From an uncultured Eubacteriales bacterium (GTDB lineage: Bacteria; Bacillota; Clostridia; UMGS1810): a stretch of DNA of 13,178 nt. The DNA is taken from positions 1 through 13,178 of the forward strand of contig CABUQL010000014.1 of NCBI GenBank assembly GCA_902493665.1, in the 5' to 3' direction. A program made the translations under genes and the position numbers. Shown piece by piece: positions 1 to 6,164 of this stretch. The notes beneath the pieces are model-generated. The model had not been told where the DNA came from, did no database searches, and worked only from the letters and a program-made list of their open reading frames with translations. Each line of letters opens with the position of its first letter. Position 1 is the stretch's first letter.

Positions 1-310
1 CGAGCGAAACGGCTTTCCCGTTGACTTTTGCAGTCTGATTGCCGATTGTAATTTTCACCTGTTTGTCATTTCTCACACCTGTTGCAGTATTTGTTTCGTT
101 GTTCCAGCTAACTTTTGCGCCGAGAGTTTCAAATATTGCTCTTAGCGGAACGAGTACTCTGTCGCTTATCATAACAGGCATTTGGTCAAACGTTTTTTCT
201 TCGCCGTTGATAACAATTTTGATGTTATCGTTATCGGCAAAAACCGTCTGAAATGCAAAAGATGAAACAATAAGCAAGAGCGTAAGTACCAAACATAAAA
301 ATTTTTTCAT
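1..310 (-). CDS. Secreted stalk-domain (copper amine oxidase N-terminal-like) protein, 3' end outside the window
   Basis: Only the first 103 codons lie in the window; the gene runs off the left edge. It starts at ATG 310-308, with an AAAGGAG-like ribosome binding site about 9 bases upstream. Residues 1-25 form a classic signal peptide: MKK, a hydrophobic core LCLVLTLLLIVSSFAF, then a likely signal peptidase I cut after VFA. Residues 31-103 match the stalk domain seen in many clostridial surface proteins (PF07833): VINGEEKTF, then a PVMISDRVLVPLRAIFETLG block, then VSWN and ITIGN. In this family the domain serves as an extracellular spacer or wall-associated module and is not itself a copper oxidase. 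What follows it cannot be seen, so the enzymatic or adhesive role is unknown. The gene is transcribed away from the serine hydrolase. The family call is confident and the function is open. Confidence 0.88.
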   Translation of the reverse strand, partial: MKKFLCLVLTLLLIVSSFAFQTVFADNDNIKIVINGEEKTFDQMPVMISDRVLVPLRAIFETLGAKVSWNNETNTATGVRNDKQVKITIGNQTAKVNGKAVSL

Positions 311-348
311 TTCTCAATCTCCTTTTTAATTAATTTAACTACATATTT

Positions 349-357
349 ATTTTAGCA
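349..357 (-). promoter_or_regulatory. Possible extended -10 promoter of the stalk-domain gene
   Basis: On the minus strand, TGCTAAAAT (complement of 349-357) has the form of an extended -10 element (TGnTAAAAT). It lies about 39 bases upstream of the start codon at 310. No convincing -35 hexamer sits at the right distance, so this is a weak call. Confidence 0.35.
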
Positions 358-405
358 TATTTTCGGAAAAATGTATTTGTAAAATCGGATATTTTTTTTA
401 GAACA

Positions 406-434
406 TTGACTTTTTTATTTAAAGATGATATTAT
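406..434 (+). promoter_or_regulatory. Sigma-A type promoter for the serine hydrolase transcript
   Basis: TTGACT (406-411), a spacer of exactly 17 bases, then TATTAT (429-434). Each hexamer is one mismatch from the consensus. Transcription would start near 441, giving a leader of about 220 bases before the start codon at 660. That is unusually long and contains the hairpins described separately. Confidence 0.65.
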
Positions 435-487
435 GGTAGTAATATTATTAAAGAGAAAAAACAAAATTAATATGTTTGGAGAGTAAC

Positions 488-607
488 GTGAAAGTTTTTT
501 CGTTAGCATCCGGCAAAATTATGCTGCCCGTGCGAAATTTTTTCTCACTTTGTTCGAAAAACGCACATGGGCCAATAATCTCTTATCATTTCTTGCTCTG
601 CGGATAA
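488..607 (+). CDS. Possible 39-codon leader ORF (low confidence)
   Basis: A GTG at 488 follows a GGAG (478-481) at a 6-base spacing and opens a 39-codon frame ending in TAA at 605-607. It lies inside the leader downstream of the promoter at 406-434. The encoded peptide begins MKVFSLASGKIML and resembles no family I know. The frame crosses two inverted repeats (526-572 and 580-610), so it could be an accident of repeat sequence. If translated, ribosome movement could affect the folding of these hairpins and so expression of the hydrolase downstream. That idea rests only on placement. Confidence 0.2.
   Translation: MKVFSLASGKIMLPVRNFFSLCSKNAHGPIISYHFLLCG
526..572 (+). repeat. Long imperfect hairpin in the leader of the serine hydrolase
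   Basis: GCCCGTGCG (526-534) faces CGCACATGGGC (562-572), pairing fully apart from a two-base AT bulge. An inner TTTTTC/GAAAAA pairing lengthens the stem. No U-tract follows, so this is not a normal terminator. It may be an RNA regulatory fold or a palindromic interspersed repeat. Confidence 0.55.
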
Positions 608-610
608 GAG
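580..610 (+). repeat. Perfect 8-bp inverted repeat in the leader
   Basis: CTCTTATC (580-587) and GATAAGAG (603-610) are exact inverse complements around a 15-base loop. The repeat ends about 40 bases before the hydrolase ribosome binding site. Together with 526-572 it gives the leader two consecutive stem-loops. Confidence 0.5.
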
Positions 611-659
611 AATTCTATTACAATTTGTGCCGATTCAGAGCGGCGGAATGGAGATTTTT

Positions 660-2156
660 ATGTTTAAAACCGTTACACCCGAAAGTGCGGGAATATCATC
701 AAAAAATGTGCTTAAATTTTTAAAAACGCTAGATTCTTACCATCTGTCAACGCATTCTGTAATAATGGCAAGGGGCGAAAACATCTTTGCGGAGTGCTAC
801 TATGCACCGTTTACAAAGGATTTTAAGCACAGAATGTATTCTGTTTCAAAAAGCTTTGTTTCAATTGCGGTAGGCCTTGCCGCCGAGGACGGTCTTTTAT
901 CGCTTGACGATAAATTCGTTAAGTTTTTCCCCGAGTATGTAAACGAAAAAACAGACGATAATATAAAGGAAATGACAATACGGGATATGCTTGCAATGTC
1001 AACGAGCGAATATCACCATCTCAACTGGTTTATAACGGGCACAAACGACAGATGCGAGGTTTATTTCAGACGCGGAAGCGATAAAATCCCCGGCACGCTT
1101 TACCAGTATGATTCTCCTGCGTCTTTTATGCTCTGCGCAATAGTCGAAAATCTTACGGGAAAGAAATTTCTTGATTATCTTAAAGAAAAGTTTTTAAACG
1201 ATATCGGATTTTCAAAAGATTCTTATTGTTTAAACGTTCCGGGCGGACACAGTTTCGGCGACAGCGGGGTTATTTGCACGGCGCGCGACCTTCTTTTGTT
1301 TGCACGCTTTGTTATGAATAAGGGAGAGTGGAACGGCAAAAGATATATGAATGAAGAATATCTTTCGGAGGCAACGAAAAAGCAGGTTTCAAATGACTAT
1401 GCGGGACTTGTAAGCTACAATACATACGGCTACGGATATCAGATTTGGAAGGCGCCTCGAGGCGGATTTGCATTTGTCGGAATGGGCGACCAGTTTGCAA
1501 TTTGTATTCCCGATAAGGATTTTATTTTTATCATAAATTCAGATAATCAGGGAAACGGTTATTCAAGGACGGTTCTTTATCACTCGCTTGTAAATGACAT
1601 TATCGATTGTCTCGGCGAGCCGCTTGAAGAAGACGAAAAATCTAAAAAAGAGCTTGACGGTTACATTAAAAACGCAAAGCTTATGCATCTTTACGAAAAT
1701 GAATACGGCGGTTTTGCAAACAAAATTAACGGCGTAAGATATAATATAACGAAAAGCGATATGGGAATCGAATATATTAAATTCGATTTTAAAGAAGATA
1801 CAGGCACAATGTCTTACAAAAATGCACAGGGCGAAAAATGCCTTAAATTCGGGATTTGCAAAAACGAATTTTCAAAATTCCCCGAAACGGGATATCCAAA
1901 TATGACTGCAGCGGTTTCGGAGGAAGGCAATATGTATGGCTGCGCTGCGAGCGCCGATTGGATTGAAGAGAAAAAACTGCGCATAAAGGTTCAGATTATT
2001 GATAAATATTACGGAAATATAAGTATGGTGTTTTCATTTAAAGATGATAGAATAAGCGTTTATATGGAAAAGCACGCCGAAGCGTTTTTAAATGAATACA
2101 ATGGTTTTGCGGAAGGCAGGCGCGCGGGAGTAGAACCCGATATGCCCTGTAATTAA
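660..2156 (+). CDS. Serine hydrolase of the beta-lactamase / penicillin-binding-protein-like family
   Basis: The product has 498 residues if translation starts at ATG 660, which has a TGGAG ribosome binding site 6 bases upstream. In-frame GTG 627 and ATG 648 are less well placed. Residues about 15-335 form a class C beta-lactamase-like fold (PF00144). The SxxK motif is S61-V-S-K64, holding the predicted nucleophile and general base. The second motif is Y150-D-S152, a YxS variant of the usual YxN. A GMG near the end of the domain probably corresponds to the third active-site box. About 150 further residues follow, as in many clostridial members of the family. There is no signal peptide or membrane segment, so the enzyme should be cytoplasmic. 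Family members include esterases, D-amino-peptidases and amide hydrolases; the substrate cannot be read from sequence. It is the only gene between its promoter and the terminator at 2247-2290. Confidence 0.85.
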   Translation: MFKTVTPESAGISSKNVLKFLKTLDSYHLSTHSVIMARGENIFAECYYAPFTKDFKHRMYSVSKSFVSIAVGLAAEDGLLSLDDKFVKFFPEYVNEKTDDNIKEMTIRDMLAMSTSEYHHLNWFITGTNDRCEVYFRRGSDKIPGTLYQYDSPASFMLCAIVENLTGKKFLDYLKEKFLNDIGFSKDSYCLNVPGGHSFGDSGVICTARDLLLFARFVMNKGEWNGKRYMNEEYLSEATKKQVSNDYAGLVSYNTYGYGYQIWKAPRGGFAFVGMGDQFAICIPDKDFIFIINSDNQGNGYSRTVLYHSLVNDIIDCLGEPLEEDEKSKKELDGYIKNAKLMHLYENEYGGFANKINGVRYNITKSDMGIEYIKFDFKEDTGTMSYKNAQGEKCLKFGICKNEFSKFPETGYPNMTAAVSEEGNMYGCAASADWIEEKKLRIKVQIIDKYYGNISMVFSFKDDRISVYMEKHAEAFLNEYNGFAEGRRAGVEPDMPCN

Positions 2157-2187
2157 AAAATCACCATCTTTTTGAACCGTTGTCATT

Positions 2188-2234
2188 GCAAGGCACCATG
2201 CCTTGCTTCGTCAAAATGCTTGTAAATCAACAAA
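2188..2234. repeat. Fragment of an interspersed repeat related to the element at 8734-9001
   Basis: GCAAGGC-ACCAT-GCCTTGC (2188-2206) is a perfect 7-bp hairpin resembling GAAAGGC-ACAAA-GCCTTTC at 8795-8813. Directly after it, 2209-2234 matches the reverse complement of 8919-8944 at 23 of 26 positions (core CGTCAAAAT, then GTAAATC and ACAAA). Two matching modules in a short non-coding stretch suggest a degraded copy of the same repeat family. Confidence 0.55.
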
Positions 2235-2246
2235 AAAGCTGCTTAA

Positions 2247-2290
2247 AAACACCCCGAAGGGCATTGCCTTTCGGGGTGTTTAAATTGTTT
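2247..2290. terminator. Bidirectional Rho-independent terminator
   Basis: A 16-bp stem (2247-2262 with 2266-2281, one G-U pair) closes a 3-base ATT loop, with core ACCCCGAA/TTCGGGGT. On the plus strand it is followed by AAATTGTTTTTT; on the minus strand GTGTTTTTAAG follows. It lies between the convergent serine hydrolase and AraC-type genes and should end both transcripts. Confidence 0.88.
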
Positions 2291-2291
2291 T

Positions 2292-3239
2292 TTATTCTTC
2301 TTTTGAAGGTGTTAAATTGTTCTTTGAAGAATTCGAGTCTTTTTCGGATTTTTTTCTTCTTTTTTTCTTTTTCTTTTCCGATTCGGAATAGCTCTGTCTG
2401 TACTTAAGAGGCGATATTCCCATTGTGTCTTTAAACGTTTTGCAGAAATGGTTGCTTGAGTTAAATCCCGCCTGAGTTGCAATTTCCGTAATATTTTCGT
2501 CCGTGTTTAAAAGATAATATATGGAATTGTTGATTCTTACGCTCTTAATGTAGTCGGAATACGTTGTACCCATAATCTTTTTAAAAGTACGGCTTAAATA
2601 TGTCGGACTCATAAAAAATTCCTGGGAAAGTTCGTTTAAAGAAATGTCTCTCTGGTATTTTGAGTTTATATATCTTACAATTCCGAGTATTCTGTCTGAG
2701 CAAGAGTTTCGGTTAATGTATTCGATTTTAAGCCTGTCTTCGTTTTCCGTTGCGGTTCTTCTTAAAATTGTAAAAAGCTCTCCCACAAGCGATTTCATCA
2801 TAACAGGGTTTGCGTCTTTGTTGTATTCGCTTAAAAGCGTCTGCAAAATTGTTTCGATTCGTGTTGAAAAACTGTATGTTGCAGGAATGAGATTTACTTT
2901 GAAAAAGTCAAATAAATCAGGCTCATATACCAAAAACTCCTTCAAAAATTCAGGCTTGATGTTAAGCAGTATTCTTGAGTGTTTGTAGTTTTCACACGGA
3001 ACGGTTTTGTGTATGACATGCGGCGGAATAAGAATTACATCGCCTTTTTTTACGGGATAAATTTTATCGTCTATAAAGTAGTTTATTTCGCCTCTTAACA
3101 GATAATAAAACTCATAATGACCGTGTGAATGGGCGTTTCCGAGATAGTATTTTTTGTTTCTGTCACGGATATCAATTTCAAAATCATTGTCGATTTCAAT
3201 GTTTCTGCAAATGAGATTTTCTTCAATGCCGTTTTTCAT
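2292..3239 (-). CDS. AraC-family transcriptional regulator with N-terminal cupin domain
   Basis: 315 residues. The start is ATG 3239, preceded by GGGAGGTG (3247-3254) at a 7-base spacing; the ATG at 3244 is dismissed because it reaches a stop after two codons. Residues about 35-80 form an AraC-type cupin ligand pocket (HSHGHYEFYYLLRGEINYF, then a GDVILIPP turn and VIHKT). Residues about 183-282 form the double helix-turn-helix DNA-binding domain. Its recognition segments are SLNELSQEFFMSPTYLSRTF and ITEIATQAGF, followed by the family signature SSNHFCKTFKDTMGISPLKYR. The last 30 residues are an extra, highly charged tail of Lys, Arg, Ser and Glu with a run of nine basic residues, absent from typical members. 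It is the second gene of a unit with the dehydrogenase; the dehydrogenase stop codon sits inside this gene's ribosome binding site. The ligand is unknown; carbohydrate-related signals are common for this architecture. Confidence 0.9.
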   Translation of the reverse strand: MKNGIEENLICRNIEIDNDFEIDIRDRNKKYYLGNAHSHGHYEFYYLLRGEINYFIDDKIYPVKKGDVILIPPHVIHKTVPCENYKHSRILLNIKPEFLKEFLVYEPDLFDFFKVNLIPATYSFSTRIETILQTLLSEYNKDANPVMMKSLVGELFTILRRTATENEDRLKIEYINRNSCSDRILGIVRYINSKYQRDISLNELSQEFFMSPTYLSRTFKKIMGTTYSDYIKSVRINNSIYYLLNTDENITEIATQAGFNSSNHFCKTFKDTMGISPLKYRQSYSESEKKKKKRRKKSEKDSNSSKNNLTPSKEE

Positions 3240-3245
3240 ATCATA

Positions 3246-3998
3246 TCACCTCCCGCATTTTTTCTTTTGCATTTTGTACGTGCATTTAACCATAAGTCTT
3301 TCCGGCAAAATCTTAAGCGCCGGGATTAAAAGTTTTATTTTAAGACCGGGGATTATAACCCGTTTTTTCTTAAACATTTTTTTAACCGCATAATCGGCAA
3401 CGTATGACGGAGTTTGGTTTTTAAGCGCAAATTTAACGCCTGCAACATCGTCAAACTCTGTGTTTACAGGGCCCGGGCAAAGAACGCTTACACAAATGTC
3501 ACGCCCGGTGCTCTTCATTTCCTCCGAAAGCGCCTGCGAAAGCCTTAAAACGTATGCTTTTGAGGCATAGTAAGACGACAAAAGCGGTCCTGCCATAAAT
3601 CCCGCAATTGAGGCAACGTTTAAAATATATCCGCTTTTTCTGTTTTTTACAAAAAACTTTGTTAAAATATGAAGTGCTTTAACGTTAACGTTTATAAGCT
3701 CTGTTTCGTCTTTTAAATCCGTTTCGGCAAACAAACCGAATTTTCCGAATCCTGCGTTGTTTATTAAAATGTCACATTCTTTGATTTTATCTTCAAGTTT
3801 TAAACAATCTTCTTCTTTTGAAAGGTCGCAAACGACAGTTTCCGCATTTATGCCGTATGTTTTTTCAAGTTCTTCTTTAAGGCTTAAAAGGCGGCTTTTC
3901 CGTCTTGCCAGAAGAACAACATCGATATTTCTTTTTGCCATTAAAACGGCAAATTCTCTGCCGAGTCCCGATGATGCTCCCGTAATAAAAGCTTTCAC
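3246..3998 (-). CDS. Short-chain dehydrogenase/reductase (SDR family, NAD(P)-dependent)
   Basis: 250 residues, starting at GTG 3998, the first codon giving the N-terminal MKAFITGASSGLG; an AAAGG-type ribosome binding site lies about 12 bases upstream. All classical SDR features are present. The cofactor-binding TGASSGLG is at 6-13, an ARR after the second strand at 31-33 favours NADP(H), NNAG is at 80-83, the catalytic Ser is at 130 and the YxxxK motif is Y143/K147. PGPVNTEF follows the active site, as in DltE/YqjQ-like oxidoreductases. The basic C-terminal stretch (LPERLMVKCTYKMQKKKCGR) resembles the C-termini of SDRs that act on membrane-derived or hydrophobic substrates, but the substrate is not determinable. 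The stop codon TGA (3248-3246) lies within the ribosome binding site of the AraC-type gene, so the two are very likely co-transcribed and translationally coupled. Confidence 0.9.
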   Translation of the reverse strand: MKAFITGASSGLGREFAVLMAKRNIDVVLLARRKSRLLSLKEELEKTYGINAETVVCDLSKEEDCLKLEDKIKECDILINNAGFGKFGLFAETDLKDETELINVNVKALHILTKFFVKNRKSGYILNVASIAGFMAGPLLSSYYASKAYVLRLSQALSEEMKSTGRDICVSVLCPGPVNTEFDDVAGVKFALKNQTPSYVADYAVKKMFKKKRVIIPGLKIKLLIPALKILPERLMVKCTYKMQKKKCGR

Positions 3999-4096
3999 TT
4001 TATAAGCCGCCTTTCAATTTGAAAAATAGAAACTAAGTTTTGCAAAGCATTTGACAAAATCTTTGCCGAACGGACATTTTTATGCCCGAAGTTTAC

Positions 4097-4600
4097 TTAT
4101 AAAACTCTCTTTTTAAAGTTCATTTTGTCAAGCGCATACGCAAGAATTATAAATACAACGGCGCTTGCTATAGGCTGAACGCAGTTAATCGGCACAACAG
4201 TCCAGATTTTTGAAAAATCGCTGCCGTAGTAAAGTATAACGTCCGTTACGCTGTATACGATTGTTCCAAATACGCCTGCCCAGATTGTTCCGAGCACGTT
4301 TTGTGTATTTATTATTTTGTCGCTTTTGCTTGTAAAGAAAAGAACTGCGCCTGCTTTTGCGATAACCGTTGAAATAACGTAAACCGGTGCGCTTATTGCG
4401 TCAACAAGACCAGCGCCTATTACAGAGGCAAGTATAGCATAAGGTGCCGGCAAAATGCATGCCGCAAGATAAATAAGAGCGTCGCCGATATGTATGTATC
4501 CGCTTCCTATAGGCATAGGAATATGCAAAATGTATGCAACGGTAACAAAAATAAGCGCTGCCATAACTGCCGATAAAACAATTTTTTTAGTGTTGTTCAT
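4097..4600 (-). CDS. ECF transporter S component, probably for a vitamin B6 compound
   Basis: 167 residues, ATG at 4600 with GGGAGG 9 bases upstream. The protein is almost wholly hydrophobic, with five to six predicted membrane segments. It carries the HIGDALIYLAACILPAPYA block (residues 37-55) typical of the PF07155/TIGR04002-like S components, followed by GAGLVD and a C-terminal YALDKMNFKKR tail. S components bind the vitamin and work with a shared EcfA-EcfA'-EcfT energy module. No energizing genes are in the window, so it would use a module encoded elsewhere (group II ECF arrangement). The gene follows pyridoxamine kinase by 45 bases on the same strand. This pairing is what suggests a pyridoxine, pyridoxal or pyridoxamine substrate (PdxU-like). 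Assignment to the S-component class is strong; the substrate is an inference from context. Confidence 0.8.
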   Translation of the reverse strand: MNNTKKIVLSAVMAALIFVTVAYILHIPMPIGSGYIHIGDALIYLAACILPAPYAILASVIGAGLVDAISAPVYVISTVIAKAGAVLFFTSKSDKIINTQNVLGTIWAGVFGTIVYSVTDVILYYGSDFSKIWTVVPINCVQPIASAVVFIILAYALDKMNFKKRVL

Positions 4601-4645
4601 AAGTTTGTCCTCCCTTGCTATCAGGCTTTTGTGCCCGATAAAATG

Positions 4646-5473
4646 TTAATTTTGGATGAGATTTTCAATGCATTTTTCAAATGCAATGCCTTCCTTATGA
4701 CTTATACCGCAGTGCGACGAAACTCTAACAGACTTTTCGACAAAATCCGCCGCTTTTTTAACCGCACTTAAAATATCTTCTTTATATGTAAGATATCCGC
4801 ATAAAACCGAGGCAAAAACGTCGCCCGTGCCGTCGTAATATTCGCCCGTGTTTTCCGTAACGGTGTAATTTTCTTCTTTTGTAATTGAATCGTATATATA
4901 ATTTATGATGTTTTCCTTATTTCTTATCCCCGTAACAACAATTCTTTTTGCGCCGTCAATTTTTTGACACATATTTTTTGCGTCCGAAAGAGATATTTCC
5001 TCACCCGTGTATTTGGTGCCGGAAAGAAGGCAGCATTCGGTAACGTTCGGCGTGATGACATCTGAAAGCGAAACAAGCTTTTTCATTTCGCTGCAAAGCT
5101 TTTTTGAATATGTTGAATAGAGTTTTCCGCCGTCGCCCATAACGGGGTCGATTAAAACAATATTTTCATTTGTTTTAAAATACTCAATAAAGCTCATAAC
5201 TATATCGATTTGCTTTACGGAACCTAAAAATCCCGTATAAATCGAATCAAATTTTAAATTGTGTTTTTTCCACTGCTGCCAGTATGCTTCCATTTTATCG
5301 GTGTAATCGTTAAAGAAAAAACTGTCATATCCTGTATGGTTTGACAAAACGGCGGTCGGAAAAGGACAGCAGTGAAGCCCCATTGCCGAGATTATGGGAA
5401 TTGCCGCAGTGAGCGAACATCTGCAAAATCCCGAAAGGTCGTTTATTGCAGCAACTTTTTTTATGCCATCCAC
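4646..5473 (-). CDS. pdxK: Pyridoxamine/pyridoxal kinase
   Basis: The product has 275 residues if started at GTG 5473, which has AAGGAG (complement within 5481-5489) about 10 bases upstream. An in-frame TTG at 5497 lies on the wrong side of that site and is rejected. The enzyme phosphorylates pyridoxal, pyridoxine or pyridoxamine to supply pyridoxal 5'-phosphate. Family markers of the ribokinase-like PdxK/PdxY group are clear: NDLSGF with RCSLTAA (11-24), AVLSNHTGY (41-49), the ATP-site IDPVMGDGGKLY (108-119), TPNVTE (141-146), VTG (180-182), and GTGDVF (215-220) with catalytic Asp218. One oddity is Cys17, where most relatives have Gly (SGFGRCS). It is the first gene of a two-gene unit with the downstream ECF S component, driven by the promoter at 5508-5536, giving a compact B6 import-and-trap pair. 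Confidence 0.9.
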   Translation of the reverse strand: MDGIKKVAAINDLSGFCRCSLTAAIPIISAMGLHCCPFPTAVLSNHTGYDSFFFNDYTDKMEAYWQQWKKHNLKFDSIYTGFLGSVKQIDIVMSFIEYFKTNENIVLIDPVMGDGGKLYSTYSKKLCSEMKKLVSLSDVITPNVTECCLLSGTKYTGEEISLSDAKNMCQKIDGAKRIVVTGIRNKENIINYIYDSITKEENYTVTENTGEYYDGTGDVFASVLCGYLTYKEDILSAVKKAADFVEKSVRVSSHCGISHKEGIAFEKCIENLIQN

Positions 5474-5507
5474 CGTTTTATCACTCCTTATAATCAATTT
5501 TTAAGAT

Positions 5508-5536
5508 ATTGTATCACACTTTAAAAAATTTTTCAA
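5508..5536 (-). promoter_or_regulatory. Sigma-A promoter of the pdxK / ECF transporter unit
   Basis: On the minus strand TTGAAA (complement of 5531-5536), a 17-base spacer and TACAAT (complement of 5508-5513) make a near-consensus promoter. A TGA directly before the -10 adds an extended -10 element. Transcription would start near 5501, about 28 bases before the GTG start. Confidence 0.75.
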
Positions 5537-5643
5537 TATTTTTAAAAATTTAAATGCAGAATATTATTTTGAATTTAGGCAAACAATAAAGCAGTCGGTA
5601 AAAAGATTTCCGGCAAAAAAGATTTTGAAAGGAGTTTTTGAAA

Positions 5644-5805
5644 ATGGAAAACAAAATAAACGGTATAAAATGCGAGGTTAACACTTGCACACATCACACA
5701 AACGACGATTGCTGCACAGCAGGTTCAATCGAAGTTAAAAACGATACTGCAACAACAGAAAGAGAAACTTTCTGCAAAACTTTCCAGTGCAAAAACTGCA
5801 AATAA
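5644..5805 (+). CDS. Small cysteine-rich DUF1540 protein
   Basis: 53 residues, ATG 5644 with a perfect AAAGGAG (5628-5634) at a 9-base spacing. The sequence contains seven cysteines at 10, 15, 23, 24, 44, 49 and 52, with the DUF1540 pattern: IKCEVNTC, then CCTAGSIEV, then TFCKTFQC near the end. DUF1540 proteins are short, common in Clostridia and often carry one or two such modules. The cysteines suggest a bound metal such as zinc or an iron-sulfur centre, but no function is established. There is no signal peptide, so it is cytoplasmic. The gene stands alone, divergent from pdxK and closed by a terminator at 5900-5937. I see no convincing -35/-10 pair directly upstream. Confidence 0.85.
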   Translation: MENKINGIKCEVNTCTHHTNDDCCTAGSIEVKNDTATTERETFCKTFQCKNCK

Positions 5806-5899
5806 TTTCTTTTTGTTTTTATGCCGTCATAAAATACTTAAGCGGCACATAAACGTTTTAGCTTTTTATGATTTATTGTGTTTTTGCGCATAAAACGTA

Positions 5900-5942
5900 A
5901 AAAACGTGCGTTCTTTTGAATAACGGCGCACGTTTTTACATA
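5900..5942 (+). terminator. Rho-independent terminator after the DUF1540 gene
   Basis: AAAAACGTGCG (5900-5910) and CGCACGTTTTT (5927-5937) are perfect 11-bp inverse complements. The loop contains a small TTC-TTTT-GAA stem, and the final run of T is part of the arm. A weaker inverted pair, TCATAAAA (5827-5834) with TTTTATGA (5864-5871), lies between the gene and this hairpin. Confidence 0.75.
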
Positions 5943-6052
5943 ATTTTAATTGCAGATGTTTTTTGCGGCTAAAATTTATTTGTGTGTTTTGGCTTTTGGC
6001 ATCCTGTCTGATAAATTTTTTGGCGTAATTGATTTAAAGTTTAAAAAACGTA

Positions 6053-6081
6053 TTGAAATAATAAGCTTTATGTGGTAAAAT
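6053..6081 (+). promoter_or_regulatory. Promoter upstream of the structured RNA region
   Basis: TTGAAA (6053-6058), a 17-base spacer and TAAAAT (6076-6081), preceded by TGG as a partial extended -10. The next features on this strand are an AT-only palindrome (6119-6145, 11-bp arms around GAAGA), a second -10-like TATAAT at 6151-6156 with a poor -35, and then the folded RNA region. Either promoter could drive the RNA; the second would start it almost exactly at its closing stem. Confidence 0.6.
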
Positions 6082-6164
6082 AAAATCACAAAAAGCGGCA
6101 ATTGATTTTGAGGTTTTATATATAAAAAAGAAGATTTTTTATATAGTATTTATAATGTAAATAT

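Noticed and set aside
627..659. N-terminal extension of the serine hydrolase from GTG 627 or ATG 648
   Set aside because: Neither has a ribosome binding site at a proper distance, whereas ATG 660 has TGGAG 6 bases upstream; the extra residues also lack family similarity.
2180..2407. 75-codon plus-strand frame across the terminator
   Set aside because: It runs through the repeat fragment, the terminator and antisense to the AraC-type gene; the Phe-rich end merely mirrors the Lys tract. No ribosome binding site.
2644..2988. 114-codon plus-strand frame inside the AraC-type gene
   Set aside because: Antisense to a well supported gene, no recognisable domain, biased by the complementary codon pattern.
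4022..4088. Terminator between the ECF S component and the SDR gene (CGGACAT/ATGCCCG, GCAAAG/CTTTGC)
   Set aside because: Both stems are short and no U-tract follows on the minus strand, so whether the two minus-strand units are separated stays undecided.
6119..6145. AT-only palindrome as a terminator
   Set aside because: The 11-bp stem has no G-C pairs and would be too weak; it lies between two promoter-like sites and is more likely a by-product of base composition or a DNA-level feature.
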